In this document: one piece after another, positions 31,877 through 43,559 of the stretch
Layout of the letters: each line of letters opens with the position of its first letter
Numbering within the stretch: position 1 is the stretch's first letter
Assembly: GCA_028023455.1 (NCBI GenBank)
Contig: JAQFVV010006335.1
Coordinates: 1,334,412-1,398,411, forward strand
DNA from: Epiperipatus broadwayi
Taxonomy: Eukaryota; Onychophora; Udeonychophora; Euonychophora; Peripatidae
DNA: 64,000 nucleotides
Direction: 5' to 3'
Position numbers and translations under genes: made by a program
The notes under the pieces: generated by a model
The model's database searches: none
Told to the model about the DNA's origin: nothing
What the model saw: only the letters and a program-made list of their open reading frames with translations

Positions 31877-31973
31877 TTTTTTTTTTTCATATATCATAGC
31901 ATCATCTGGGAAGTGAACCCAGGACCTACTGCTTGTAAGGAAACTGTGTTGACCTCTAGACCACCAACGATTG
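31877..31973 (-). mobile_element. Very short tRNA-derived SINE, copy 3
   Basis: The minus strand has GTTGGTGGTCTAGAGGTCAA-like A-box DNA, CCTTACAAGCAGTAG (anticodon arm), GGGTTCACTTCCCAG (B-box region) and GATGCTATGATATATG followed by poly(A). The flanking ACAAAAACTT (31867-31876 and 31974-31983) is a perfect 10-bp target-site duplication. Confidence 0.8.
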
Positions 31974-31983
31974 ACAAAAACTT

Positions 31984-34900
31984 ATTTGTAATTGCAATCT
32001 TTGTAGATTGTTTGAAAACAATAAAAAAATATTTGCTTTCGGAAATATAATTGAAAATAAGAATAGATTTTTTTTTGTATTAAAAAAAAATGTAAATGAT
32101 CTTTAATTTATATATATATTCACTTAGCAAATTAAATAATTATTTGTGTGAAAAAAATGCTGGTTGATATTTAACTTTTGAAATTGTTTTATTTATATTT
32201 GTTACTGGTTTGCTCTGTCAAATAAATAATAATAGATATGTTAATAAATAAATCTCAATCTCATTTTAATCACGAGACTTAATATCTATTGACTATTTCC
32301 ATCATCTAGTTTTACTTGTTAAATGGTTTTAGAAAAAAAAAACGTACTTTATTTAAATTTTCTAATATACTCAGCTGTTAGTAAGTCATGCAGATTAGTA
32401 TGTAACACAACATTTAAAATGGTATTACCTTAATTGTATAGGATGGAATTTTTATTTTTAAAACTCACAAATTTTGATTTCTATGTTATTGCTATCTTTG
32501 ATCAGACTGCAAACAACTAAAGAAGAAAAAAAAATAATAGCACTTAAAATGCTGAAGCATTCAGAAAACCCATGTGTAAGTTGAGATTGTTTAGAGATGA
32601 GTGAAACTGGATTAAACTTAGAGAATCATACTGTCATGGATTGATAATAGTTGAAAATAATGATGAAAGTGGTATTCCTGACAGTTGAAAGTATTTGAAA
32701 AGTAAATAAAATTTGAATTTTACTATAATAATTTAATCCTTAAAACTAGATGATTAAAACAATTCAACATATAATTACAAACTAAATGACATCATCGTAA
32801 ATTTTCAGAAAAATTCTTAGTACACATATTTCCGCATAAAATATTTGAGACTTGGAATTGTTCACTTTCTTCTAAAACTTTTACCATATATATATATATT
32901 GTACCGGTCAAAATCATGTGTTCATTCAACAAAACCTAGAAGCCAAGCAAACTATAGCAATCTAGCATGTGTGAGATAGACAGGTCTGGAACAATACTAA
33001 ATGCTAACCTATTTGCCTGTGCTCCAGGATCTCTGACTATATGGACAATGCTTTTGAGGATACTAGCAAGCTTTCATTTAGTACAGACCTGACAATGAAA
33101 AAAAAAGGGGGGAAAGACCTGGAAATCAATAATATTGAAATAATTAGCTAATGATTATTACAAAATATAATACTGAAAGATTATTGCTTAATATATTAAT
33201 AATCAAATCCATAATGTTCAAGGCAACATTAAACAAAGGAAGTTTAATTAATAATACTAATAAAAATTTCATTCAATTTGAAATAACTTAACTTAATTAA
33301 ACAGTCATACTCAAGATTCATGCAATGAATGACAAATGCGAGAATACAGAAAATAATATAATATAAACTTTATTACATATTAAATATGACAATAAATAAA
33401 ATAGCTGTATAGAATGTCTGTGCAAGGGTAGTTATAAACTTGATTATGGTTTAATTTGCAATCATGCACTTTATGAATAAAGTCAATAAATCATTGAATT
33501 TACATAAATGCATAAAATCTTTGTGTTATTACATAAAGTTAGTGTAATTACTACATATATAAAACAAGAGTAGTTTGTGTAGTTGCTCATACATGGTGGT
33601 GTAGCTAATATGCCAAGCATAAAATTAATTAATTAGGTAACCAATAATACGTTGTTAGCTTCACCCTCATTTAATATATTATAGACTCACACTAATGAGT
33701 TTTATTATTCATTACATATATCAATAAGAGTTTAGAATATGTGATTTGAAAGTGTGCAATATTTGGGAGATCACTCAGATGTGTGGGAGTAAAATAACTC
33801 ACCTTAAAAGAAGCTGTAATTCATAACCTGACTTAGAAAATTAAATCGAATGTATTACAAATAGCACACAATTACGACTGATAGAGAGTATTGCAGGTGT
33901 ATAGACAACTCAATAATAATAAATATGGTATCACATTATCACTCACAATCACATATAGAGAGCGGTCACTTAGGTGATCTTGAGTGGCTCGCTTATGTTT
34001 ATATGAAAGAAGTATGCCTGCATGATAGTCAAGGTCATACCTCTGAAGAACAATGACACTAGTTTCATGTTGGGCTGGTTCATCCATATGTTTTCCATAC
34101 ACTTATTCATTGGAGGTGCCTGAAGAAGATCCCAAGAAGAAAATATGTCTCCTTTGAGAGGGATAGCAAAAAGTGGGCTGGGTCATTTCAAAGATCCCAA
34201 AATACATGATAAAGCGAGAAAATCATAAATAATGATTGCAACGATACATTTATAATGCCGAAAACAGATAAATAGTTTGTGTCATCAATGACCATGGTAA
34301 ATTATACACTTTTCAGTGTAATGGAATGCTTAAACACAAACCATTCCATCCAGTTAACTAATGATTAATGAAATGCACATAAGGGGCCAGAGTTAAAACT
34401 AAAAAAGAATAAATTTCTCTCTCTCACACCTCAGAAATATCTTTTCACATTTTTACAAGTGACCATTGCACAGCTAACTTATATTACTTACAAAATCAAA
34501 ATCATTAAATTTACTTCTGGTGAGATTTAATTAGTTAAAATGATAAAACAATCTTAATGATTAGATGAGGATTAATTTTCAGTTAGGGATAACAATTAAA
34601 TGTAAATATTAAGACTTTCTGATCATTTAAAGAATAAAATTATTGTAGAATAATAGTATAAAACCAAGACAGTTTATAACAATGAACATTAAATGAAATT
34701 TACATCTCCATAATTTAATAGGAGAAAACTATTAATGGTGGGTTTAAATTCACTCACTAGATTGTATACTATCTTGGCATATCAAGATGAATTGGAATAA
34801 TATAAGAGAAAATCAAATTAATTCTAAATTGCCACACCAAAACATAAGAATTTATGTAGTATTAGAATAAATTGCACAGACATTATTAGCATTTATATAA

Positions 34901-36530
34901 CAGCTTTAAAAATTAAGTAAGGAAAAAAATGCATAAATTATAGTTTAGAATTAGAATAATTTATCAATTAAGAGTTCATTAGCTGATGGCATTATAGATG
35001 TTACCTTGGGCTTGAGGACATGACAATGTAGGAAATTGATGGATTATGATCATGAGCTAGCTTGCGTTTGAATCATGCATTGATAGGGATTCAAAATTCA
35101 CTTTCAGGCATGCATATCATGGAACAGTCCACATATTTGGTCTAGATGTTCCTGATCATTGCATAGTGAGCTAGATAAGCTTCCCAGAGGTATGGGAAGT
35201 GGTCAATCTTTTTTACCCCACCATGATTTGCTACGCAATGCAAACTTGCATGAAGAATATGATATCAGAACAGAGCAAAAAATCAAAAGCCAAGAAAAAT
35301 ATAAAATTTACCTATTTATACATAAGCAAATATTTAAAGAATGCTGGCCACTGCCTCAAACACAGACACTTGCTTGAAATTTGAAGTTGACCTCCATTTA
35401 CATACATGGGAATGAAAAAAACTAGAACAATGGCTAGACAAAATAATTAAAGGTCTTCTGACACCTATGATCTTCATGTATCTTTTAGAATGACACAATA
35501 GTTTGTAAAATTTTAAGACTGACCAATTGCATTGTTTCACTCTTAAATATCAGTTTACATTAGACAAATTATTAGTAATAAATTTTCAAGATACTGTTGT
35601 TTGTCTCTTAAATGACAATTTTCTTTTACACAAATTACTAGCAAAAATTTCCAAAATACTATTGATTGTTTCTTAAATGACAATTTTATTTTTATACACA
35701 TTATTACTTGCAAAACATAAAATGTATATATACTGATTAGAAAGTTATTAAATAAAATTACAAAATTTTATAACTTTCAAATGTTAATTTTATACACACA
35801 TACACATGTGCAAGTTGAATGGGCAGGCAAACTAGATGTTTGTGTATCCATACATATCTCTATATATACTATTGCCTAATAAAGTTAGATATGTTCAGGT
35901 TCAAACCCATTTTAGTGCTTATATAATTGGTACTAGATCAAGCACAAATCTGCAAAACAGATTTCCAACTTCATATCCATCAACTCAGGGAATTAAAAAA
36001 AGAAACAAAAACATTTTACTTACTATGTTTTTTCAGTGGCATAAAGAATGTCCAAGGATTACTTACAGACAACCTCCATCTCATGTACAGTATAGAAACA
36101 TGAACTATTAAATTCCATAAGCCCTTAACATCCACTATGTACTCTATCTCTCATGATCCTATTCAATTAATTACAAAATTATAGGGTTTAACTAGAATAG
36201 ATTTCAAACAAATATTATTATAATACATATAATCATGTCTGCAGTTTCATAAGGTTTTTTTAAAGGGGCCACATCTGAGAATAATCTATATTTTCCCAGG
36301 CTTTGGGAGCAAGTCGTAATATGGCTTCAGGTGTTGTGTGTCAAATATTCCTTTTATCAATCCATGGTCAATTAAGATGACTTTACCACCTTTTTGATTA
36401 GTATCCCTTCTACATTCTTTCTCTCCTCCTTTACTCTGTTATCTGTCTTTTCTTTTATCTCACTTCTTGGTTTTAATATATTCCACTACTGTGATTATTT
36501 CTGACTGTCATTAAATAAAAAAAACCTAAT
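31984..36530. other. AT-rich DNA, no gene seen
   Basis: About 4.5 kb. 32890-34150 and 34950-36100 are somewhat more complex than their surroundings and may include unrecognised repeats. The short frames there overlap on both strands and lack recognisable motifs. Confidence 0.35.
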
Positions 36531-36541
36531 GATAGTAAACA

Positions 36542-36690
36542 TTGTCAACTCAAATCCCAGGTATACTGAATTTTACTATTAGTTGTTTGTTTTTTAATTA
36601 TATTCATTTGATTTTTATTTACAAAAATTGCATTCATAATTTTTCTTTTATTATGGGTCTCACTTTACTGTTCTACAAGCATGTAAAATG
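36542..36690 (-). pseudogene. PLE C-terminal relic (left of old pair)
   Basis: The minus strand encodes THNKRKIMNAIFVNKNQMN and KKQTTNSKIQ, aligned with the HNKRKIKEAML...NRQSSNVKI tail of the Penelope-like proteins. It is short and diverged. It faces the plus-strand relic at 36711-36905 head to head, and both share the post-coding CTGGGATTTGAGTTGA / CTAGGATTCGAGTTGA. Confidence 0.65.
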
Positions 36691-36710
36691 TAAAAATAAT
36701 AATGATTTAA

Positions 36711-36905
36711 TGACTGCTTCAGTTTTCTTGAATCATGAAAGGATATGTAAATAAAATTTTAAGTTTAATCTTAAAAATGTTAACATTCTTCATGCAGAGA
36801 GAAACCATAATAAAAGAAAAATTAAGAAAACAATTTTCATAAAGAGAAATAAAAAGAATATAAGTAGTAGACAAACCACTAACATTAAAATTTGGGAATC
36901 CTAGG
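36711..36905 (+). pseudogene. PLE C-terminal relic (right of old pair)
   Basis: The plus strand encodes SVFLNHERICK, one stop, NFKFNLKNVNILHAERNHNKRKIKKTIFIKRN and RQTTNIKIWES. This aligns with the last ~63 residues of the 5.9-kb family (SVIFDHNKSC, FKFDYKNMKI, HNKRKIKEAML, NRQSSNVKITELWE). The identity is low enough to make it an old copy or another subfamily. Confidence 0.75.
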
Positions 36906-37079
36906 ATTCGAGTTGATGACATTTGGTTTTATGTTTTTTTTTAAATTAATATCAGTAGAAGAGCAGGTTAAGTTGTTATTAGAAAGTAATTCTGCCATTT
37001 GAAAGACTGTGTATAATGGTTCATCAACTTTATATTTATTATTGTAAGAATATATTTTCATTAATGGACATTTTATTTG

Positions 37080-37082
<3 letters not shown>

Positions 37083-37140
<58 letters not shown>
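37083..37140. repeat. (TA)n microsatellite
   Basis: Abuts the 3' end of a minus-strand PLE copy (37141-37217). Confidence 0.97.
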
Positions 37141-37144
<4 letters not shown>

Positions 37145-37217
37145 TTGATATCTGTATTCGTTTCACAATATATGTAATATACAAATCAATATATATATCA
37201 AAATACAGTCAATTTAT
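37141..37217 (-). mobile_element. PLE 3' end, outer piece of a split copy
   Basis: TTTGATATCTGTATTCG through TATATCAAAATACAG matches the outer left arm at 5146-5213. The remainder of this same copy resumes at 39083 with CAATTTATATAAATTAT, so the copy was split by the insertion at 37218-39082. Confidence 0.8.
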
Positions 37218-37442
37218 GCTAAATTTTAATCTTGAACTCTTTTTCTTTAAAAATAGTCGTAAACAATATTCCCAAAATATAAAATAACAACCATTCTTTA
37301 AAAACTTGTTTTTAATTATTATGACTATATGAATTTTAATTTCAAGAGCAACGTTTGACTATTTACATCCTTATAGCCTTTTCAAGCCACTAAAAATAAA
37401 AAAAAAAAATAAATAAAATAAAACATTATATAATCATTAAAC

Positions 37443-37532
<90 letters not shown>

Positions 37533-39082
37533 TAAATCTTCCAAATTCTTTTTAAAAATTTTTCTTTTAAAACATAAATCAATATAAAACATAAAAACTT
37601 CCTTCCTCTATTTAAAAAACCTACAATTTAAACTTCTATTTAAACCCTCTGTTTAAATTATATTTAGATAAAATACCTCAAAACCAGTCTATAATCACAA
37701 AAATCAATTAGTTTTTAAATTCCTTAATATAATTTTTTTTCTTTTAAACTTACTATAATTAATTATTGTTTCTAAAAGTTCATTTTTTGCTAATGATGTG
37801 CTATTTTTATCTTTTATAAAATAATTAGTTTTTTATTCATATATGGTTTAAATTCCTTAATATAAAAATTTTCCTTTAAAAATCTTTCTTTATAATTAAT
37901 TACTGTTTCTAAAAGTTCTATTTTGTAATTGATGTGCCAGATTTAGATTTATGAAAATAAATTGAGATTTTTTATCTGATAGATGTTGTTTTAATCTTGT
38001 TCTTACTTATTTTTAGTATTTCCAATATAAGAAACACTTTTACAACATTCCAGCATCTAAACATTTTATCATATATCCCTTTCATACTTCAAGATATCAT
38101 ATTTTTCATTATAATTAATATTTTTTAAATTTTCTTTTTTATATACAGGATGTAATTTAATGTTAAATTTATTATTAATTTTTTTACAATATTTTTAATC
38201 CTAATAAAAATATTTTTTGATCTTAAATCCTATGAAATTTTATTAATATTATTAACTTTATTATTAATTTTATTTTTCCTTTAATCTTCTTTTTAATTAA
38301 ATTCAAATTATAATTGAAAAATTTTTCAATACTTTATTTGGATATTCATTTAAATAAATTCCTTTTTATCAATTCTAACATTCCTTTTTTATCAATTCTA
38401 ATTAGAATTGAAAAAGGAATTTATTTAAATAATATCCAAATAAAGTATTGAAAAATTTTTTAAATATAAATTTTATTTAATTAAAAAAAATTAGAAAAAA
38501 AAAAAATTAATAATAATAATAATAATAAAATTATTTATTTTGGTTTAAATAAAATATTATTATTTTATTTATATATTTATATAAAAAATAAAAAAAAATT
38601 AAATTTTTTATTAATTTATAAAAAAAAATTTTAATTATTATATATATATGATTTTTTAATGGTGAAAGGGGGTGATTTTAAGGTTGGTTGTTTAGAGTGG
38701 TTTATAGTATTTTATTATAAATAAATAATAAAAAAAATTTAATTAATTTATATTATATTAAAATATTTTTAAAAAGTATTTATTATATAAAGTTTAAGAT
38801 ATTTTATTAGTTTTTAAAAAATAAAAAATTTTAAATTATTTAATTAAATATAAAAATAAATAAAAATAAAAAGAATTTTTATTTAGATATGTTTAAAGAA
38901 AAATTTTTTAAAAAATTTTGTGAAGATTTAAATATATATAGGGTTATGTTTTATTTTTATTTTATTTATTTTGTTTTTTTTTTTATGTTGAAAAACTATG
39001 GTAAAATTTAAATAAAAATAATTAAAAAACAAGTTTTTTAAAGAAAATTGGTTTGTTATTTTATATTTTGGTGAATATAGTA
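37218..39082. mobile_element. 1.87-kb imperfect palindrome inserted in a PLE
   Basis: The two halves are diverged inverted copies. CCAAAATATAAAATAAC at 37272 pairs with 39055-39071, TTAAAAACTTGTTTTTAATTA at about 37300 pairs with about 39015-39045, and TTAAATCTTC at about 37530 pairs with about 38925. The centre TCAATTCTAATTAGAATTGA (about 38392-38411) has ~60-bp near-perfect arms. A (TA)n tract (37446-37529) is present in the left half only. CAATTTAT occurs on both sides (37210-37217 and 39083-39090) as a likely 8-bp target-site duplication. There is no open frame, and the right half is extremely A/T biased. Confidence 0.6.
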
Positions 39083-39096
39083 CAATTTATATAAAT

Positions 39097-39153
39097 TATA
39101 ATCTTTTAGAAGTACTTTCGACTATACACTTTGTAGTCTTTATCAACTATATA
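39097..39153 (-). ncRNA. Hammerhead-like motif in PLE 3' region
   Basis: Minus-strand equivalent of 40180-40236, with the same stem II, GAAA box and TTGATAA core. Confidence 0.5.
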
Positions 39154-39203
39154 ACATTGAATAATCAAAACGAGACAACCCTTAACAATACCCATAGTTC
39201 AAT

Positions 39204-39591
39204 TCAGATTTCCCACAATTCTGTTATCTTAACATTTGATGACTGGCGATTCATTAACATTTGACGATTTCTTGAAATCAACATAGCCTCTTTTATTTTA
39301 CGTTTATTATGACAACGTTCAATTTGAATAATTTTCATATTTTTATAATCAAATTTAAATCCATATTGACAAGATTTATTATAATCAAATATAACAGATG
39401 ATGAAGGTTTATTTACATCTGTTCCATATTGATTCTCTTTTTGAATTCTATTATATAAAAGCATATGTTCTTTTATTCTATTCTCAAATGTACACTTAGA
39501 TTCACCAATGTATTGTACGCTGCATCCACATATCAATCTATATATAATAGAATTTTGATTAAACTTTGAATTTTGAATTTTAGAATTATTA
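39204..39591 (-). pseudogene. PLE GIY-YIG C-terminus (left arm)
   Basis: Open from the 5' truncation at 39591 to the native ELWEI stop at 39204. It covers the QNSIIYRLICGC / VQYIGESKC GIY-YIG core, ENRIKEH, SVIFDYN and ERCHNKRKIKEAMLISRN. FDYN replaces FDHN of the sister copies, a change in a usually conserved segment. This copy was later split in its 3' untranslated part by the palindromic insertion at 37218-39082. Confidence 0.85.
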
Positions 39592-40129
39592 ACACTATAA
39601 TAAAATTAAAAATAAAAATATCAAAATGAAATGGATTTCAATGCCATTTATATCAGATGAGCAGGTCAAGTTTATTAGGAAAATTTATAATGGTTTGTGT
39701 CATATTGCTTTTTTCTCTAAAAATAACATAAATCGATTGCTTAATAATTCTAAAATTCAAAATTCAAAGTTTAATCAAAATTCTATTATCTATAGATTGA
39801 TATGTGGATGCGGCATACAATACATTGGTGAATCTAAGTGTACATTTGAGAAGAGAATAAAAGAACATATGCTTTTATACAATAGAATTCAAAAAGAGAA
39901 TCAATATGGAACAGATGTAAATAAATCTTCATCATCTGTTATATTTGATCATAATAAATCTTGTCAATATGGATTTAAATTTGATTATAAAAATATGAAA
40001 ATTATTCAAATTGAACATTGTCATAATAAACGTAAAATAAAAGAGGCTATGTTGATTTCAAGAAATCATCAAATGTTAATGAATCGCCAGTCATCAAATG
40101 TTAAGATAACAGAATTGTGGGAAATCTGA
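39592..40129 (+). pseudogene. PLE linker and GIY-YIG C-terminus (right arm)
   Basis: From NKIKNKNIKMKWISMPFISDEQ through the GIY-YIG core (IIYRLICGC, IQYIGESKC, EKRIKEH), FDHNKSC and EHCHNKRKIKEAMLISRN to the native ELWEI end. It is near-identical to 5956-6621 except for the later 5' truncation point (about 39592). RT is absent. The first Met (39626) is internal to the parent protein. Confidence 0.85.
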
Positions 40130-40179
40130 ATTGAACTATGGGTATTGTTAAGGGTTGTCTCGTTTTGATTATTCAATGT

Positions 40180-40236
40180 TATATAGTTGATAAAGACTAC
40201 AAAGTGTATAGTCGAAAGTACTTCTAAAAGATTATA
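40180..40236 (+). ncRNA. Hammerhead-like motif in PLE 3' region
   Basis: TATATAG, core TTGATAA (40187-40193), stem II GACTA/TAGTC, GAAA (40214-40217), AGTACT, then CTA...TATA. Same as 6672-6728 apart from one substitution in the stem I tail (GATTATA for GAATATA). Confidence 0.5.
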
Positions 40237-40727
40237 ATTTATATAAATTGTACTGTATTTTGATATATATATTGATTTGTATATTACATATATATAGTAA
40301 CCACTGCTCAGTTCCTTTAAGGCCTCCAAGAGGAATCACAGGGTCTCCTTTCAAATTCCTAATGTCCACTCCTTACGTTCTTGTCATTGTAGCTGTTATT
40401 ATTATGTGATTATTCATATAGTATATGAACATGGATGGGCTGCTCACCAACACACATTAGCCAGCATGGTGAGTTTATTGGCTTTTTACCTCTGAGTTTA
40501 GGATCAAGAACCACCATGGTCTTTCTTCTCAGTGCGAGATAAGGCAGAATGAATGTTTGTGTAAATGATAAATATTTTTCCAATACATATATACAATTAT
40601 GACAGACAAAAATAAAGCATGGCCCTTATTCCCAGGAGGCTGTAAAGTCACCAACCAAGACAGCAGTTGGTGGCCAAAGGCAGAGGGTGCTAAGGATCCT
40701 CTAATTGCGGACCCAGGCTGCCATTTG

Positions 40728-41475
40728 ATGACAACTTTTTATTTAGGTACTTACAACTGCAGATCACTTTCAAGTGAAGGAAGATTGCAAGAATTAGAAG
40801 AAGAACTGTCTTATATTAAATGGGACATTATTGGACTTTGTGAAGTTAGAAGAAAAGGAGAAGAAACAATTGATTTAAAAAGTGGACCCCTACTCTATTA
40901 TAAAGGCACACATATTGGAAATACAAGTGGAGTAGGATTCATTATAAATAAAAAGTGGAAGAACAATATTGTGGATATTGATGGTGTATCAGGAAGAGTG
41001 GCAAGATTAGTTATACAACTTAATAGCAGATACCAAATGCAGATAATTCAGGTTTATGCCCCAACAAGTTCTCATAGTGATGAAATAGTAGAAGATTTTT
41101 ATATGGATGTACAAAAGGCTTTTGATCAGAGTAAACAACATTTTAAAACAACATTATAAAATTGTTATGGGAGAGTTTAATGCTAGAATTGGTAGACAAA
41201 TGAAACATGAAATTGCTGTAGGTAATTTTGGTTATGGTAATAGAAATGAGAGAGGACATAGACTTGTGGAGTTTGCAGAAAAAGAAAAACTTTATAATAT
41301 GAATTCATTTTTTGAGAAAAATGTTAAAAGGAAATGAACATGGAAGCATCCAAATGAAGATACAGCAGAATTGGATTATATTTTGACTAACAGAAAATAC
41401 ATATTTCAAGATTGTAATGTTCTTAATAAATTTAACACAGGAAGTGATCATCGATTAGTAAGGTGTAAGTTACGT
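40728..41475 (+). pseudogene. LINE APE-type endonuclease (broken)
   Basis: This domain nicks target DNA to prime reverse transcription. Motifs in order are LGTYNCRSL (metal-binding Asn), DIIGLCEVRRKGE (catalytic Glu), SGVGFIINKKW, IIQVYAPTSSHSDE (Tyr and Pro-Thr). A frameshift near 41150 leads to VMGEFNARIG, ELDYILTNRK and TGSDHRLVRCKL (terminal Asp-His pair). GEFNA has Glu where family members have the catalytic Asp of GDFNA. A TGA at 41335 stands where the family usually has Trp. The reading frame before MTTFYLG (40600-40727) is open but not conserved in a way I can recognise. Confidence 0.85.
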
Positions 41476-41559
41476 GTTAATGTAAAACTAGAGAGACAAA
41501 AATTATTAAGAAAAACAATATTTACAGTTGATATTCCTAATCTTCTCTTCAGAAACATT

Positions 41560-43283
41560 TTAATGAATTTAAATTAGAACTTACAAATAGGTTTAAAGTG
41601 TTAGGAGATTTTGAACATGATTCAGATTTGAATGAAATTAATATGAAAATAACTGATACACTTTTAAAAACTGCAACAAACACAGCTGGTAAAAAAAAGC
41701 AGCAATTGACTAATAAAATTTCTACTGAGACTAGAGAATTTTTGAAGAAAAGAAGGAATATGAAGATATACAAAAATGATGTATTAAAAAGAATTGAATA
41801 TCTCGAAAATGTAAAATGGTACGGAAAAGAGTTGAAAATGATATAAGAAAGTATAACTGTAAAATAGCAAGGAAACCTGTAGAAGAAAATAAAAGTCTCA
41901 AAAATGTTAAACAACATTTTAGTATTGGTAGGAAATTTATATCTGCAATAAGAAAAAAAGTGGAATTATTACTAAAAAGAGAGATGACATCATGAAATTG
42001 GTAGAAGATTTTTATCAAGAATTATATAGTAATAAAGAACAAGTACCTCCTATATCTATTACATCTTCCAAATTGCCCAGAATTTTAAATGAAGAAGTGA
42101 GACATGCAATTAAGTGTATGAAGAAAGGAAAGGCTCCAGGAAATGATGGAATTATAATTGATATATTAAAAGAAGCAGGTGAAGAAATAGAAACAATTTT
42201 AGCACAGTTATATACCAAATGTCTAAATGATAAAGATGTACCGGAAGATTGGAAGAATGCAGTAATAATATTAATATTTAAAAAAGGTGATAAAGTAGAA
42301 ATTACAGACCTATCAACCTTTTATCAGTTTTATATAAAATTTTTACCAAGATAATTACAACTCGTCTACAGAGAACTTTGGATTTCCACCAACCAAGAGA
42401 ACAAGCTGGATTTAAAAGTGGTTTTAGTACAATAGATCATATCCAGGTATTGATAGATGTTATAGAATGGACAAATGAATATGAGTTGTCATTATGTTTT
42501 GGATTTGTAGATTATGAAAAGGCATTCGAGTCTATACACATTTCTTCAGTGATTAAAGCATTGGATCATCAAAGTATAGATCCAGGATATTGTCATATTT
42601 TAAAGAATATTTATAAAAATGTAACAGCAACAATTAGATTACATAATGATACTGGAAAAATCAACATTGAAAAAGGTGTAAGACACAGTGACTCCATATC
42701 TCCAAAACTCTTTACAGCAGTGCTGCAAGAAGTATTTTGTGGATTAAAATGGGAAACTAAAGGAGTGAAAGTAAATGGAGAGTATTTAAGTCATTTAGAC
42801 TTCGCAGATGATGTAGTTGTTTTTGCAAATAATGCTTCAGAGCTGCAGGAAATGTTGCAGGAGTTAGCAGATGGAAGTAGAAAAATAGAACTAAAGATAA
42901 ATGTTAAAAAGACTAAAGTAATGTTTAATCGATTTGCTCAAAATATGAAAATAAAGATTGATTATGAAGAATTAGAAGAAGTTAGCAGTTACAAATACTT
43001 TGGTCAGATTATTAATACACATGGAAACATAATTGAGGAAATTAATCATAGAATTAAACTTGGTTGGAGTGCTTTTGGTAGAAATAACTTGATACTAAAA
43101 GAAAATATGCCTATGTGTTTGAAAAGAATGGTTTTTAACAAATGTGTTTTACCAGTTCTTACTTATGGATCTGAGACTTGGACACTTGACCACTCAAAGG
43201 AGTATGGAGAGATGTATGTTGGGAGTAACAAGAAGAGATCGAAAATGCAATGTATGGGTAAGACAACAAACAGGTGTTACTGA
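41560..43283 (+). pseudogene. LINE reverse transcriptase (broken)
   Basis: After a linker with several frameshifts (41560-41990) come the RT motifs: VRHAIKCMKKGKAPGNDGI, PEDWKNAVIILIFKKGDK and, after a frameshift at about 42310, the NYRP-type segment. Then follow REQAGFKSGFSTIDHI, FGFVDYEKAFESI (motif A Asp), GVRHSDSISPKLF (motif B, with His-Ser where Gln-Gly is usual), LDFADDVVVFA (motif C FADD), KINVKKTKVM, YKYFGQII and LTYGSETWTL. The catalytic Asp residues survive. The longest clean stretch is 301 codons (42378-43283). Confidence 0.9.
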
Positions 43284-43539
43284 CCCTATTGAAAAAAATA
43301 AAAGATTGAAATGGTGTTAGGCTGGACATATTTCTAGAAGAGATGATAATAGATGGACAATTGAAATTTTAAACTGGATTCCAAGAGATTGTAAACGACC
43401 CAGAAAGAGACCACTTGTGAGATGGATGGATGAAATAAGAAAATGTGCAGGGGTGTTGTGGAGAAGAGAAACTAAAGATCGGAGAAGATGGATTAAACTT
43501 GGAGAGACCTTCATCCTGCAGTGGATTGATAATGTTTGA
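43204..43539 (+). pseudogene. LINE C-terminal domain (broken)
   Basis: In a frame shifted from the RT segment, MERCMLGVTRRDR continues through TGVTDPIEK, one TAG (in place of the Trp in the CWAGH-type motif), GHISRRDDNRWT, KRPRKRPLVRW and RRWIKLGETFILQWIDN to a TGA at 43537. This RRDR...GH..RRDDNRW...RW arrangement is the standard end of this LINE group. The microsatellite tail starts immediately after the stop, so there is almost no 3' UTR. Confidence 0.85.
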
Positions 43540-43559
43540 TTATGATGATGATGATGAGT

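Larger units (their letters stand above)
39080..40253. repeat. 512-bp-arm palindrome of two PLE 3' halves
   Basis: Left arm 39080-39591 and right arm 39742-40253 pair with a constant coordinate sum of 79333. The 150 bp between them (39592-39741) are PLE sequence found only in the right copy, which therefore reaches further 5'. At the joint GAATTATT-AA-CACTATAA the two copies share only two or so bases (AA). Same family as 5176-6783. Confidence 0.95.
40600..43558 (+). mobile_element. Endonuclease-RT LINE, decayed, near full-length
   Basis: A plus-strand non-LTR retrotransposon of about 2.9 kb with an N-terminal APE-type endonuclease, a reverse transcriptase and a C-terminal region. It ends in a (TGA)n tail at 43540-43558. 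At least four frameshifts and several stops inactivate it. The element type is the widespread single-ORF endonuclease-RT LINE of invertebrates, often annotated through its endonuclease as craniofacial development protein 2-like. The exact clade (RTE-like or a relative) is not settled. A second copy ends the window at 1-131. Confidence 0.9.
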
